Shown piece by piece: positions 10,931-21,700 of a DNA stretch of 64,000 nt. The position numbers were made by a program, and so were the translations under genes. Each line of letters starts with the position of its first letter. Within the stretch, counting starts at the first letter, position 1. The notes under the pieces were generated by a model. It did not search any database and was not told where the DNA came from. It worked only from the letters and a program-made list of their open reading frames with translations. Source of the stretch: Halichoerus grypus (taxonomy: Eukaryota > Chordata > Mammalia > Carnivora > Phocidae); the NCBI RefSeq assembly GCF_964656455.1, contig NC_135726.1, positions 3,048,001 to 3,112,000 of the forward strand, written 5' to 3'.

Positions 10931-11004
10931 TGCCGTCGTTCTGCCTCCTTTCCTTTGAAACTCATTCTGAAATATGTTTGAGTATTCATTCTGTCGTCCA
11001 GATG

Positions 11005-11075
11005 TGTAACGTGAAGCAAACTGCTTAGCCACTCTGGATCTCAGTTTTCCTCTTCTGTAAAACAGGGATGTAAGA
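11005..11075 (+). repeat. MIR SINE core fragment
   Basis: The sequence 'actgcttagccactctggat', 'ctcagttttcctcttctgta' and 'aaacagggatg' follows the MIR core in sense order. Only about 70 bases remain. Confidence 0.6.
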
Positions 11076-11689
11076 TTGAATCAGGGGGTTCCAGTATTTG
11101 CCTTAAATAGAAAAGCTGTCTTTCACTATTTTCCCACCCAAAGCACATTTGGGAAAGGTCTCCTTTACATGAGAAAACTAACTTTGTTAAATTATAATTG
11201 GTTAATACAAATTAGAAAATCAAATAAAGCATATATGACTAGGAGTAAAATGGGCTCTAAGACATGAAATATTATCCCACTGAGGGATGTTTAGTTATTA
11301 GCACAGGGAAAAAAAAAATCACAAGGGCAGTTTCCATAGGATCTTGTCAAATAAAGAAATGAGCCCTAGGACCCCTCAAGACCATCTCCCAAGGATGGAT
11401 GTAGGAGATTCTCTCTGACATTTATGTTTACAAGCTCCACTCAGCCTAACTGTGTTTGGAGAGGGGTTCCTTCCTTCTCCAGAAACAGGGAGCAGCTCAG
11501 CAGGAAGAAAGGCAATGACAAGGTAACTTCATCACCTCTTCTGGGTCTCACTCCCCTGAAATATTGGCCAACCTCCGAGTCCATGAATTTGTGTTTTCTT
11601 TGCTGCCATTAGTTTGTTTTTAAAATGTTGTCCATTACTCTCTGAATTCTTCTGCCCAACGTGTGATTCACTGCTTCCACATAGTAGCT
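11076..11689. other. No recognised feature
   Basis: AT-rich then mixed unique sequence. There is a nine-A run at 11,310-11,318. No gene or named repeat is evident. Confidence 0.4.
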
Positions 11690-12060
11690 GTCTCCGTGTG
11701 GGTCCCCCTGAAGGCAGAGCCTGAGGCAAGGACTTGAGGTTGTTTGGGAGGTGACCCCAGGAAGCATAAGTCAGCTAGTGGGGAAGTAAGTCAGGGAAGG
11801 GGGATGAAACAATAAAATACATCCTCTGATGAACCGGGTTGGGTGCAACACACTTCAGAGTTGTCCTATGGAAGGATGGGCAATCTGGGGTAGTTACCCA
11901 CCAAATCCCACCCCTTGCTGATCAAGGGTTCCTCCTGGACAGATTACATCTTGGCATTTCTGGGCCGCCCTTCATGTGTGCCGACAGAGTTCCCAAAGTG
12001 CTGGAGAAAGCTGTCAGGGGGAGGTGAGAAGGGGTGCAGAGGGCCAAGGGGGAAGGCGCT
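11690..12060 (+). repeat. Dispersed repeat, copy B (paralogous with 7,880)
   Basis: Direct-orientation partner of 7,880-8,290. The shared blocks begin at 'gcagagcctgaggcaaggac'. The two copies are clearly diverged, so this is an old dispersed family and not a recent local duplication. Confidence 0.55.
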
Positions 12061-12129
12061 CAGGGTGCCCGGGAGCCGCGCAGCACGGCTCTGGGTGGAC
12101 CGTGTGCCGGCAGCACCTGCTGCCAAGTA

Positions 12130-12335
12130 CTAACCACGCTAGGGATTGACGCGAGCCAGACACTGCACTGTGCTGCTCGTAGGCATGATGTCATTGACCG
12201 TCTCGCTAATTCTGTGCAACAAGCATTATTGTTCTCCTCATTTCTCAGATGAAGAAAGTAAGGCTAAGAGAGGTTGCGTACCTTGCCCAAAGTCACCTAA
12301 CTTGGGACTGACGTAGCCAGCCTGACTCCAGCCTC
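12130..12335 (-). repeat. MIR SINE, near full length
   Basis: Reads antisense to MIR: 'ccagacactgcactgtgctg', 'ttctcctcatttctcagatg', 'aagaaagtaaggctaagaga', 'ggttgcgtaccttgcccaaa', 'gtcacctaacttgggactga'. This is one of the best-preserved MIRs in the window. It lies 60 bases before the Can-SINE. Confidence 0.8.
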
Positions 12336-12398
12336 ATGAGCACCAGGCTTCTCCTCCTTCCTTTTGGCCATGACTCTGGAGGGTCTGTCAGCTCTGGC

Positions 12399-12602
12399 CT
12401 TTTTTTTTTTTTTTAAGATTTTATTTATTCATTTGACAGAGAGAGACACAGCGAGAGAGGGAACACAAGCAGGGGGAGTGGGAGAGGGAGAAGCAGGCTT
12501 CCCACGGAGCAGGGAGCCCGATATAGGGCTCGATCCCACGACCCCGGGATCATGACCTTAGCCGAAGGCAGATGCTTAACGACTAAGCCACCCAGGCTCC
12601 CC
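12399..12602 (-). mobile_element. Can-SINE (SINEC), arctoid type, full length
   Basis: A tRNA-derived carnivore SINE inserted in reverse. Its A tail appears as a T run at 12,400-12,414 and its tRNA-like head lies at the right (about 12,520-12,602, with a degenerate B box near 'gggatcgagccct' on the minus strand). The CT-rich middle reads as a purine-rich GAGAGAGA stretch on the plus strand. Target-site duplication: 'tcagctctggc' (12,388-12,398) and 'tcagctctgac' (12,603-12,613), 10 of 11 matching. Such elements are transcribed by RNA polymerase III and moved by L1 enzymes. Confidence 0.93.
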
Positions 12603-12613
12603 TCAGCTCTGAC

Positions 12614-13244
12614 TGCTGACCTCAGGCACACCTCAGCTTCATTTAAAGTGCCACCTGCTCTCGGTGGTCTGTGAGCATGCACTGGTGCTCAGGACCTTAA
12701 TCTCAGAGCCGTGGAGAATTCGGGTTCCGCGCTGCCCGACCCCGCACTGCCCCTGTTCACAGAGGCCCTGCAGATGTGTGCAATTAGAGGGTGGGGAGGG
12801 CCCGCGTCGGAAAATATAATTCTGCAAAGGATGCCACAAGGACTTTGTCAAGAATACCAGCCTCATGTGACCGGTGCCCAGGGAACAGGGAAGGCAACCG
12901 TCATGCCTCCTGGGACAACGCTAAATCCTTCTCCAACCGCATTTAAGAAGAGGCTTTCAGGAAGAACAAAGGGTTAGCGGGCTGGACGACCAGCATGATC
13001 CTGGCTTGGCTGGTGAGGGTAATTCCAGGACAGACTATGATTAAACTGCTTATGGTTTTGGCTTTGAACCCACAGAGCTCAAGGCAAAAGGAGAATGATC
13101 TAAGAGCCAGGCCCATGTGGAACCTTCAAAAAGGGACCCGAGGGATGTGGCAAAGCTCACCCGTCCCCCAAGCTATCTGTCCTAACTGCCCCCAGAGGCC
13201 TCATAGCTGAGGGAGAAGGGAGGACCCGGGACCCAGTGAGACCT
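12614..13244. other. No recognised feature
   Basis: Unique sequence with moderate GC. I see no repeat family or exon. Confidence 0.4.
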
Positions 13245-13735
13245 GAGTTCCAGTCACTAACTAACTAGTTGTTTTCCCAAGGCTTCCATAGCAAGGACCC
13301 CAAATTGGGCAGGGAGAAGGCACTTGAAAGAATAGAAATGTATTCTCCTACAGTCTGGAGGCCACAAGTCCACAGTCCAGGTGTGGACAGGGCCATGCTC
13401 CCTCCTTCCTGCCTCTTCCAGCCTCTGGTGTCGCTGGCCACCCTCGGTGTCCCTGGTTTGTGGACACACACCTCTCTGCCTCTGTCTGCACCCAGCCTTC
13501 CTATTCTGTGCCCAATTTCCCTCTTCTGATAACAGTGCCAGTCCCTGGGCCAGGGCCCACCCCAATCCAGTATGACGTCACCTTAACTGAATTACTTCTG
13601 CTAACACCCTGTGTCCAAACGAAGTGACACACTGGTACCAGGGGTTAGGAGTGGAACACATCCTTATGGAGGACACAGTCCAACTTAGTGCTGTCCTCCT
13701 AACTTCTCTAGACAGAGGTTGCACGGTCAACATCT
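13245..13735 (-). repeat. MaLR/MLT1-like LTR, antisense
   Basis: Antisense to a common LTR-type consensus: 'gtattctcctacagtctgga' followed by 'ggccacaagtccacagtcca', 'gacagggccatgctccctcc', then 'agggcccaccccaatccagt' and 'atgacgtcaccttaactgaa'. Related copies are at 28,835, 41,525 and 54,135. I assign it to the MaLR group by memory. No internal retroviral genes are present. Confidence 0.65.
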
Positions 13736-14959
13736 AGGGCACCGGCGCTGGTCTCCTTAGAAATGTTTACAGCAATCTGACCTGCCTGTGCCATCTGACG
13801 TTCCCAAACTATCTTTGGTAAAGGATCAGATCTTTTTATTTCCAATTCCTCATGGGTGGATCCAGAGCCCTACTGCCCAAGCCTAGGTACTCAGCATTCA
13901 CTGCCTGCAACCTACCTCGTGCTCGATGCTCAGTGAGATGAGCCCACTGAGTGGGCTGCCCTAGAGCTCAGGCAGGCACAGACATGCATACACGCACACA
14001 CGTGTGTGTGTGCACCCATACATACCTGCTGTGTCTTCCCCCACACCAGAGCTGCCGACTGCAGGGAACTTCACCCCGAGTACCCCTTCCCCTAGGCAGC
14101 CAGGCCTTTGCACCCTCGGCTGGCCATAATTCATCTGAGCTCTGCTTCCCACTCCCCATCTTTCCTGTGGAAAGTAACTCAAACTTGTGAGGGACTTTCG
14201 AAGTCAGGAACCTTTAGTTTCAGAAACAGGTTAGAAAAGCCTACAAACTGGGCTGCGACTAGAGCTGAGGATAGATTTTGTGGCCCAAATCTCTCATCAA
14301 GAAGCATCCCGTCAATAAACAGAAGCTAAACCTCTCTTCAAGGAGCCAGCTGCTTCCCACACCATCACGTCCTGTTTAATTACACCATCATTCAGGCCTG
14401 CACAAAAGTGCAGGTAGGAGCTGAGCACGCATCCACGGGATGGTCAGGGAACAGCCAGTCGCAGGGAAGATGTAAGGGGTCACAGGCCCCGGAGGAGATG
14501 ACCCAGCAAGCTGGAAGTTTGGCTAGCCACCACCGCAGGTACCAGAACAGACGAGTCGCAGCCGGTCAGCCCAGCACAGCCAGCAACAGCGTCACCATGC
14601 TCATGCTGTTTCCCCTGAGCCCAAGTCCCACGGAGTGAGGTGATGAGCCCAGGTGGTGGCTACACACACAGTGTGTTGTCCCCACCCCGGGGAACCCCAG
14701 ACCAGGGGCTCAGCACCCCTTATACCAAGCAGGAAACAAGGTGTGGTCACCTGGACCTTCTTAACTATCTATATGACCAGCCACAGAAACAGCTCCATGT
14801 CAGAGGATGGTAGGCCTGGCGTTCTGTCCTAACCCCAGAAGGACAGGCAGTGAGACTCAGGGCCCACAGCGGACTGGCTCCTCCAGTGAAGCCCACCACC
14901 CACAGCTTGGAAAGAAAGTTTTACAGACACAACTGGAGCCCCAGGGTGGGCCTCCCCCT
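13736..14959. other. No recognised feature besides the CA/TG palindrome
   Basis: About 1.2 kb of unique sequence with mixed GC. No exon or named repeat stands out. Confidence 0.4.
13993..14012. repeat. CA/TG palindrome
   Basis: A short (CA)n run meets a (TG)n run around ACGT, giving a perfect 14-base palindrome with extra alternating bases on both sides. It could adopt a hairpin or Z-form. It is a simple repeat with no evident function. Confidence 0.8.
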
Positions 14960-15265
14960 TGACCTGTACTAATGTCTCATTTTACTACATATACGAGTAT
15001 CTACTGATAATACAGAGTCGAGTTGACATGTTTCTCAACTTCCTATAAGTAGTGTTATTCTGGGTGTCTCCTTCTGTTAGGGGAATTCACCCATGTTAAC
15101 GTGTGTCGCTAAAATTCATTCACTTTTCACCGCTGTGCGATATTCTGTGGTGTGAACGTATGACCGTGTATTTCTCCACCTGCTGAGGGACATTTGGGCT
15201 GTGACCGCTACACATTGTCCTACTGTAAACATTCTTGAGCTGGTTTCCTTGTACACATTTGGGGG
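14960..15265 (-). repeat. L1-type fragment, antisense
   Basis: The phrases 'ttcattcacttttcaccgct', 'gtgcgatattctgtggtgtg', 'gagggacatttgggctgtga' and 'ttccttgtacacatttgggg' follow a familiar antisense L1 3' end. Strongly diverged. Confidence 0.6.
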
Positions 15266-15274
15266 ATTTTCTCT

Positions 15275-15395
15275 AGTAAGTGCTTCTCAAAGTGGGATCC
15301 TCAAGCCAGCAACTCAGCATCACCTGGGAACTTAGTAGAAATGCAAATTCTTTGGCCCCACACCAGACCCACTGAATCACTGCAGGTGTGAACAG
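15275..15395 (+). mobile_element. MER5A (hAT MITE) fragment
   Basis: Contains the MER5A signature 'tgcttctcaaagtgggatcc', then 'cagcatcacctgggaactta' and 'gtagaaatgcaaattctttg'. Strand sign here means the strand reading 'catcacctgggaac'. It is an ancient, immobile non-autonomous element. Confidence 0.85.
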
Positions 15396-15501
15396 GGGTG
15401 AGTGAAGGAAAAGTGACAGGTAAAGGAGCCCGACGGGCCTCCTCAGCACACAGTGGGGAGGACAGCAACGGAAAGTCACAAACAACCCAACTCTTAACTA
15501 C

Positions 15502-15716
15502 AGGAAGCAAACTGAGGGTTACAGGAGAGGAGGTGGGTGTGGGGATGGGGTAACTGGGTGATGGGCATTAAGGAGGGCACTTGAAGTAATGAGCAATGGG
15601 TGTTGTATGCAACTGATGAATCACTGACCTCTACTTCTGAAACTAATAATATACTGTGTGTTAATTAATTGAATTTAAATAAAATTTAAAAATAACCCCC
15701 CCCCCAAAAAAAAAAT
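15502..15716 (+). mobile_element. Carnivore L1 3' end, 5'-truncated
   Basis: Matches the 3' UTR end of carnivore-lineage L1: 'gcaaactgagggttacagga', 'gggtaactgggtgatgggca', 'ttaaggagggcacttgaagt', 'gggtgttgtatgcaactgat', 'ttgaatttaaataaaattta'. The tail carries ten C residues (15,696-15,705) followed by ten A. It abuts an older L1 at 15,718. Confidence 0.85.
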
Positions 15717-15717
15717 G

Positions 15718-16585
15718 GGCAAATGATCTGCCTAGACATCTCTCCAGAGAAGATATACGAATGGCCAATCGGCACATGAGAAGATGTTCTCCAACATTAG
15801 TCACTGGGGAAACTGCAAATCAAAAGCACAGTGAAGTCACTAATACCTGATCCCCACTAGAATGGCTGGAATCAAAAAGACAGATAATAACAGGTGTTGG
15901 AGAAGACGGGGAGAAGTCAGAACCCTCACACACTGTTGGTGAGAATGCAAAAAAGTTGTGGCCAGTCTGGAAAACAATCCGGCAGCTCTTCGAAAGGTTA
16001 AACACAGCGTTCCCATGTGACTCGGCAATCCTACCCTCAAGTATATCTACCGAAGAGAAATGAAAACACATGTTCACACAAGAACTTGTCCACAGATGTT
16101 CATAGCAGCGTTATTTATGCCTTTTATAGCTTATCTTTATAGCCCAAAGTGGAAACACCCCAAATGTCTGCCAACTGATAGACAAACAAACCGAATGCCA
16201 CACATCCATACCGTGGAATATCACTCAGCCATAAAAAGGATACTTGCTACAGTATAGATGAACTTTGAAAACACTATATGTTGAGTCAAAGGAGCCAGTC
16301 ACAAAAGGCCATGTGTCGTAGGGTTCCATGTATAGGGAATGCTCAGACCAGGCAAACCCATGGAGACAGAAAGCAGATTCATGGTGATGCAGGGGACCAA
16401 GGAAAGGGAAGAAGGGAGGGTGACTGTTCATGGGTATGGGGCTTCTTTTGGGGTGGTGGAAATATTCTAAAATGAATGGTGGTGATGACTGCAGAATTCT
16501 GTGAATATACTAAAAACCACTGAGTTATATACTTTAAATGAACGAATCATACAGTATGTGAATTATACCTCAATAAAGATGTTCC
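15718..16585 (+). repeat. Old L1, ORF2 C-terminus and 3' UTR
   Basis: Ordered matches to old L1: 'tctccagagaagatatacga', 'ctagaatggctggaatcaaa', 'aagacagataataacaggtg', 'cacactgttggtgagaatgc', 'ggaatatcactcagccataa', 'gagacagaaagcagattcat', 'ctaaaaaccactgagttata', 'tgaattatacctcaataaag'. Stops and frameshifts show it is dead. The 3' half is the sense version of the elements at 2,365 and 20,958. Confidence 0.9.
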
Positions 16586-16794
16586 CACAGCCACACACAC
16601 ATGGCAATCACATTGGAAATGTTCGTGGACCACTTTCCCTGTTCTTCCAGCAGACTAGAGAACAGGGTTGGTCAGAAGTACTTAGTGACAAGTGTTGAAC
16701 ACAGTCCCCGACTCAGACACACCCAGACCCTAATCCCTCCTCCATGTATGAGTCACAACAACCTACATGAGCATCTTTGCTTCTCTGCTCTTCC

Positions 16795-16925
16795 CTCCCC
16801 CTCCTTTATAAAATAGGCGCTAACAGTGCCTAGCTCCTACGGCTGCTGGGAGGGTCAAAGGCGATCACGTGTGGGCACTGGCCACAGGGCCTTGACACGT
16901 GCTAGGGATATCTCAGTGTCCCCAG
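16795..16925 (+). repeat. MIR SINE 3' half
   Basis: 'tttataaaataggcgctaac', 'agtgcctagctcctacggct', then 'gcactggcc' and 'gacacgtgctagg' follow the second half of MIR in sense order. Confidence 0.55.
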
Positions 16926-18707
16926 GTGACTTCTGATGCTGCCAACCACAGGCCAAGGACCACTCAGGATCCAGAGAGAAGTGTATCCTGAAGGTTATAG
17001 CCTGGAAAGTCAGGAGTAGGGGTGGAGGGGACACCTCAGTCCTACAGTATTTGGGAGGAGGTTGAAAGAAGCTCCAGTCTCTGTGTTTTTCCCTGACACA
17101 GAGATGGACCCCACTCCCCAAATTAGAGAGGGTGAGAGAGATCATTCTGAGCTCAAGGGCTTCCATGGAGAGAAATGACAGAAGACAGGGGCCATTTCCC
17201 TCCAACTTCAAAAGGCCGCCTCTGAGTAGGGCCTGGTGCTACCAGGGTCTCCCACCCAACCCCCACCTCTGCTTGGAGGAAAAAAAAAAACCCTTGGACA
17301 GGATCCATCTTTAACTCACTTGCTGTGTCTGAGGCCCAGACACACGCTGTTTAGACAGCCTGTTTCGGTGGGTGGTCAGGCCGGGAGACCCGCGTGCAGA
17401 GTTTACAGAAGGTCCTGGCACAAATGAACTGTTGACGACCAATTGGAAGGGCTCAGTGAAATCACAACATGTAAAATATGAAAAGGGGGCCCTTTTCCGT
17501 GCGGGGGGGTGGGGGAAAAAAGGAAAGAAAGGCCCATTTGGAAAGAATTCAAGCAGCCACAATAAGGCAACGCACAGAAGTCTGGCCCTCAGACACATAC
17601 TCCCTCCCTCCCCGCTAACACACACAGGCTTTTTTTTTTTTTAAGTTTCATAGATTTAAATAGTTTTTCTGCATCAAATACAAGAAACAGACCGACATTT
17701 TCTCATCCCCTGTTATGTGGCAGGCTAATATTTGGCTATTTACGCTCCATTGGAGACCATTTCTGGGAGAACACGGCCCCTTTCCAGGTTGGTGGCCACC
17801 CGCCCGGCCACCCGCACCCACCTTGACCCCAGAGCTTGGCGCGAGGTCTGAGCGAGGAGGGGCTGCCCCGGCACCAGTTTGGGCACAAAAGGCTGGTCAG
17901 GGCCGTGGAGCAGCTTCCATCCAGCCCGTGGATACGCACTGCAGCACCGCCCACAGGGGAAAGATGAGGGAGCGTCCTCTTCGTGGGCCTGAGCGCTGAG
18001 CACCCGTCTGCACTCTCTGTGGACACTAAATCCTACAGTGTGGATCCTACAAAGTTTCAGATTCTGCTCCCCACCCAAAGCCCCGCTGTTGTTCCCAGAA
18101 GCTCTTTTGTTTTTCAGTGTTTGCACCTCACTGTTCCTCTCATGGGCATCCAAGAACAACTTAGAGCTTTATTTTGTATTTTTAAAAAAGTGTTAAGAAC
18201 GTCCGATTGATGTTTCCTTTTGGAACTTTTACATTTTACTCCAAAGTCTGTTTTGGGGGTTTGTGGATACGGATGCGAAGTCTTCTGTGGGTAAGCCGTT
18301 TTGAGTTCTGGGAGGCAGGCAGGGTGAGGAGCTCTCCGGGGCACAGGTGGCCGGCGGTTCCGACAGGTGGACCATAACCGTGAACGTTCTCCCACGCACC
18401 CTCACACACGAAACGCGCATTTGCAAGCATGTCCCCAGGAACGAAAAGTGTGTCCTGGAGCTACTTATCTTCAGTTTTACTACCTCTGGCCAAATTGCGT
18501 GTCGCGAGAGTGCTCTGAGGGACAGTCTCGCCATGTTGTTGACCCACTGCGGATGAGCCTGAGGAGAGACCTGTGGTTCACGTTACTACTCTCCCATCTA
18601 CCGGTGAGAACGCGCACCTTTCCGCGGTGCGTTAACACCCGGTTTCATCTTCTGCGAACCGCCCGTGCATGCCCTTGCCGACTTTCCTATTAGGTCCTCC
18701 TCCTATT
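16926..18707. other. No recognised feature
   Basis: About 1.8 kb of unique DNA with an A10 run (17,280-17,290), a poly-T stretch at 17,631-17,642 and a short G-rich run at 17,502-17,513. A GC-rich patch at 17,780-17,960 has several CpGs but no recognisable exon. Confidence 0.4.
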
Positions 18708-18721
18708 TATGGATTTGTTTT

Positions 18722-19005
18722 TTTGTTGTTTTGTTTTGTTTTGTTTTATTTTGCAATTGCAAGGGTAAATTTATTTTGTTTTATTTTATTTTATTTTTAC
18801 GATTATGTTATGTTAATCACCATACATTACATCATTAGTCTTTGATGTAGTGTTCCATGATTCATTGTTTGCGTATAACACCCAGCGCTCCATGCAGAAC
18901 ATGCCCTCTTTAATACCCATCACCAGGCTAACACATCCTCCCGCCCCCCTCCCCTCTAGAACCCTCAGTTTGTTTCTCAGAGTCCATCGTCTCTCATGGT
19001 TCGTC
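18722..19005 (-). mobile_element. Carnivore L1 3' end, antisense, with 14-bp TSD
   Basis: Antisense match to carnivore L1 3' UTR: 'ttaatcaccatacattacat', 'catgattcattgtttgcgta', 'taacacccagcgctccatgc', 'ctctagaaccctcagtttgt', 'ttctcagagtccatcgtctc'. Perfect 14-base target-site duplications flank it (18,708-18,721 and 19,006-19,019, 'tatggatttgtttt'). The A tail, seen as T-rich sequence at 18,722-18,800, has two T/G- and T/A-rich blocks separated by about 18 non-repetitive bases. Confidence 0.92.
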
Positions 19006-19019
19006 TATGGATTTGTTTT

Positions 19020-19934
19020 AAAGGCTTTTACAAACTTGTCGGATCACAATGCTGACAAACACCAGCGCCCACAGGCGTGAGGGGCTGCGGTCGGCACACC
19101 GCCCGTGTCACCTGCTCCCAGATGTAACGGCGGGGAGGCTGGCTCGGGAGCGCCTGTGGGCAGGGCAGCCAATGGAGGTGGCTGCATGACTGGAGCCCAG
19201 GAGCCATCAGGGAGGATGGAAACACCTCCTTCGAGTCGAGTCGGTGGCTCCATGGGCTCCCCCCGCCTTCTTCTCAAGGGTGCATTTGTCAGGGAGAAGA
19301 GAATTATTTTGTGTTTTAGTTGTAATGCGCCAAACCCCTTTAAGGTGCGTGGTGTCAGTGCAGGATCTGCCCTGACTCCAAGGTCAGGAAGACGCAATGG
19401 GGTAGTTCCCTCTAAGAGTTCCAACAGTCCGATTTCCACGTCTGGATGCACAGCGCACTTCCTTTCCACAGACCCCTGATTTTATCCTACTGTATCAGGT
19501 ACAGGCCGACCCTTTCTCTGGGGGCAGCGACTGATGGTTGCGGCGTGGCCAGCACAGTTGTGTGACAGACACACACTCCAGCCGGGGCCTGGGGGCCATG
19601 TGGGACCTGCCCAAACTGGCCTGAGAGGGTGTCTGCTCGTAAAATAACACCGAGAACCCTTGATCTGCAGCCCAAGTTTACTGCCTTGGAGATTATTTGG
19701 AGGAGAGAGGGTTACAATTCCATAAAATCCTGTTAGGTCTCCTTTGGCCCCATCCTGACCGGCCCTGCCAACAGCTCTGTGACGGGAGTTGTCCTCGGGA
19801 CTGCCAGGTCACACCGTTCTTGGGTCCAGGCCGATGGCTGAGACTAGGACTCTGCCTGGAGCCCCACCCCCCACCCCCGTGCTGAGAGCTATCGAGTCTC
19901 TTCCATTCACGCCCTGCCCCCCCCCCCACCATCT
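19020..19934. other. No recognised feature
   Basis: GC-rich unique DNA. Open frames here show no domain. No repeat match is convincing. Confidence 0.4.
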
Positions 19935-20030
19935 CCACTGTCTCTGCAGTGGGCAGTGTCCCCATTTACAGATGCTGACACCCTGGGGCTCAGGAGGTGA
20001 CAAGTCTTTGCCGACGTCCCACAGCTGGAA
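19935..20030 (-). repeat. MIR SINE fragment
   Basis: 'gtccccatttacagatgctg', 'acaccctggggctcaggagg' and 'tgacaagtctttgccgacgt' follow antisense MIR. Weak but ordered. Confidence 0.45.
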
Positions 20031-20614
20031 TTTAAACATAAAATAGATGCCAAAGCAAGTGCTCTTTCTCTGTCCCAGAATTTCCCAGACGTGGAGGTGT
20101 CTGCTCCTGGTGGCGTGCCAGGGATTTAGGTGGTGCGTAGAGAGCACCTCCCTGTGTCCACAGTTGCAGGTTTCTTGTAACGTGGGTTGGGGAGGCGTAA
20201 GCCACGCATGAGCTTATGACACTGCTTAGGTGAGGCTGACGGGGCCCTGCGGCCTGGACGTGGTCGGTCACATGCACGCACCTGGAGCCGCCCACCTGGC
20301 TCGCACCCAGCCCTGCCCTGGCGGCCCCATGGCCTCAGGCCACCTGCCCCTCTGGCCCCCGTGCCCCCGGTGACGGGACTTATCTCAGGGGCTGCTGCCG
20401 AGTCTCAGTGCCAATGCTGAGAACGGTGCCCACTGCAGGAAGCACGCCATGGGAGTCAGTGAAGGGTGCAGTGGTTCTGCTGGAAGGTAATACTATTTTA
20501 GCTTAAATGTTGCTATTTAAAGTATTTTCTGTTTCAAGAAAAATGGGAGTAGCACTTTGTAGGTGTGGAAATAATGGCCCAGTCGTACCCGACGTCCTCA
20601 TGGACACTCGCGGA
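20031..20614. other. No recognised feature
   Basis: Unique sequence, GC-rich to about 20,450, then AT-richer. Nothing recognisable. Confidence 0.4.
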
Positions 20615-20770
20615 TTCCAGAGCGTGGTTCTCTGTCCTGGGTGTGCTCCAGCCCCAAAGGGGGAGCTTTCAGGACGCTCAGTGCCTGGGCCCCACCTCAC
20701 ACCACTAGAAACAGAATCACCGGGAGTGCAGCCCGGGTCAGGAGGACACGGGGTCCCAGGTGACCCGCGC
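20615..20770. mobile_element. MER5-type hAT MITE (MER5B-like)
   Basis: 'gagcgtggttctctgtcctg', 'agggggagctttcaggacgc', 'tcagtgcctgggccccacct' and 'cactagaaacagaatcaccg' follow the MER5B-type consensus, diverged by several small changes. Confidence 0.6.
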
Positions 20771-20957
20771 ACAGTGCGTCTCCTACGTGCATGTGCAGAG
20801 TGAGGACTCGGTGTGGCGGGAAGGCCACGTGGCTCTGGATGGTTTGTTGGGAAGGTGAATTTGACCGTAAAGGTGGTGGAGGGCTGGCGTCTCGGGCAGC
20901 AGCGGGGACTCTGGGGGCTCAGATGGGGCAGTGGAGACGGCGTGAGCCTGAGGGGTG

Positions 20958-21485
20958 ACCGGAAGCTATATTGTGTAATTGAGGTAAAATGCGCGTAGCC
21001 GAAAATTAACCGTTTTAAAGTGAACAATTCAGGGGCATTTAGTGTTGCATAACTGTCACCAATATCTGACTCTAGAACATTTCCATCACCCCAAAAGGAA
21101 ACCTGTCCCCATTGGCAACGAATCCCCATCGCTGCCCTCCCGGCCCCTGGCAACCGCTAGCCTCCTTCCTGTCTCTACGCACGTACCTATTCTGGACTTT
21201 TCTGTGGGTGGAAGACATGGCACGTTGTTGTCTACGACTGCCTTGTGTCACTTGGCATGGTGTTTCCCAGGTTCTCTCACGTCTAGCAGGTGTCAGAGTC
21301 TCGTTCCTCTTCATGGCTACGTAATATTCCACTGCATGTATAGACCACGTGTTCCTTATCTGCTCATGAGTTGACGGACATGTGAGTTGTTTCCACCCTG
21401 AGGCTGTTGTGATGTTGTGAACGTTTGTGTACAAGTGTTTGTGTGGACATGGGTTTGCATTTCTCTTGGGCAGATACCAGGACTA
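20958..21485 (-). repeat. L1 3' UTR/ORF2 end, antisense
   Basis: A well-kept antisense copy: 'attgaggtaaaatgcgcgta', 'gttttaaagtgaacaattca', 'gaacatttccatcaccccaa', 'aaggaaacctgtccccattg', 'cctggcaaccgctagcctcc', 'cgtaatattccactgcatgt', 'gttgacggacatgtgagttg'. The reverse strand matches the 3' end of the element at 15,718. Confidence 0.9.
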
Positions 21486-21544
21486 GCCTCATGACCCAGA
21501 GTTCCAGTCCTCGCATAGACCAAACTCACCTTCTTTAAATGGTA

Positions 21545-21700
21545 ACGCTCACAGCTAACATTTGTTTTTGGGGAGGTACTATGTATGGGGCAGTTTCTAG
21601 ATCCTTTCTAGTTCCCCCTGATTTAATCCTGAGCATCCCCAGGAAGCGGGCTTAGGGGTACTCCCAGCTTGCCCAGTGACAGAGCACATGAGGCACAGGG
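21545..21700 (-). repeat. MIR SINE, diverged
   Basis: 'cagctaacatttgtttttgg', 'taatcctgagcatccccagg' and 'agcttgcccagtgacagagc' follow antisense MIR. Strong divergence lowers confidence. Confidence 0.5.

Noticed and set aside
16086..16260. Cellular gene exon suggested by an open frame
   Set aside because: The frame is the C-terminal part of L1 ORF2.
20503..21153. 216-codon minus-strand frame
   Set aside because: Partly L1 3' end and partly MER5-type repeat. Not a gene.
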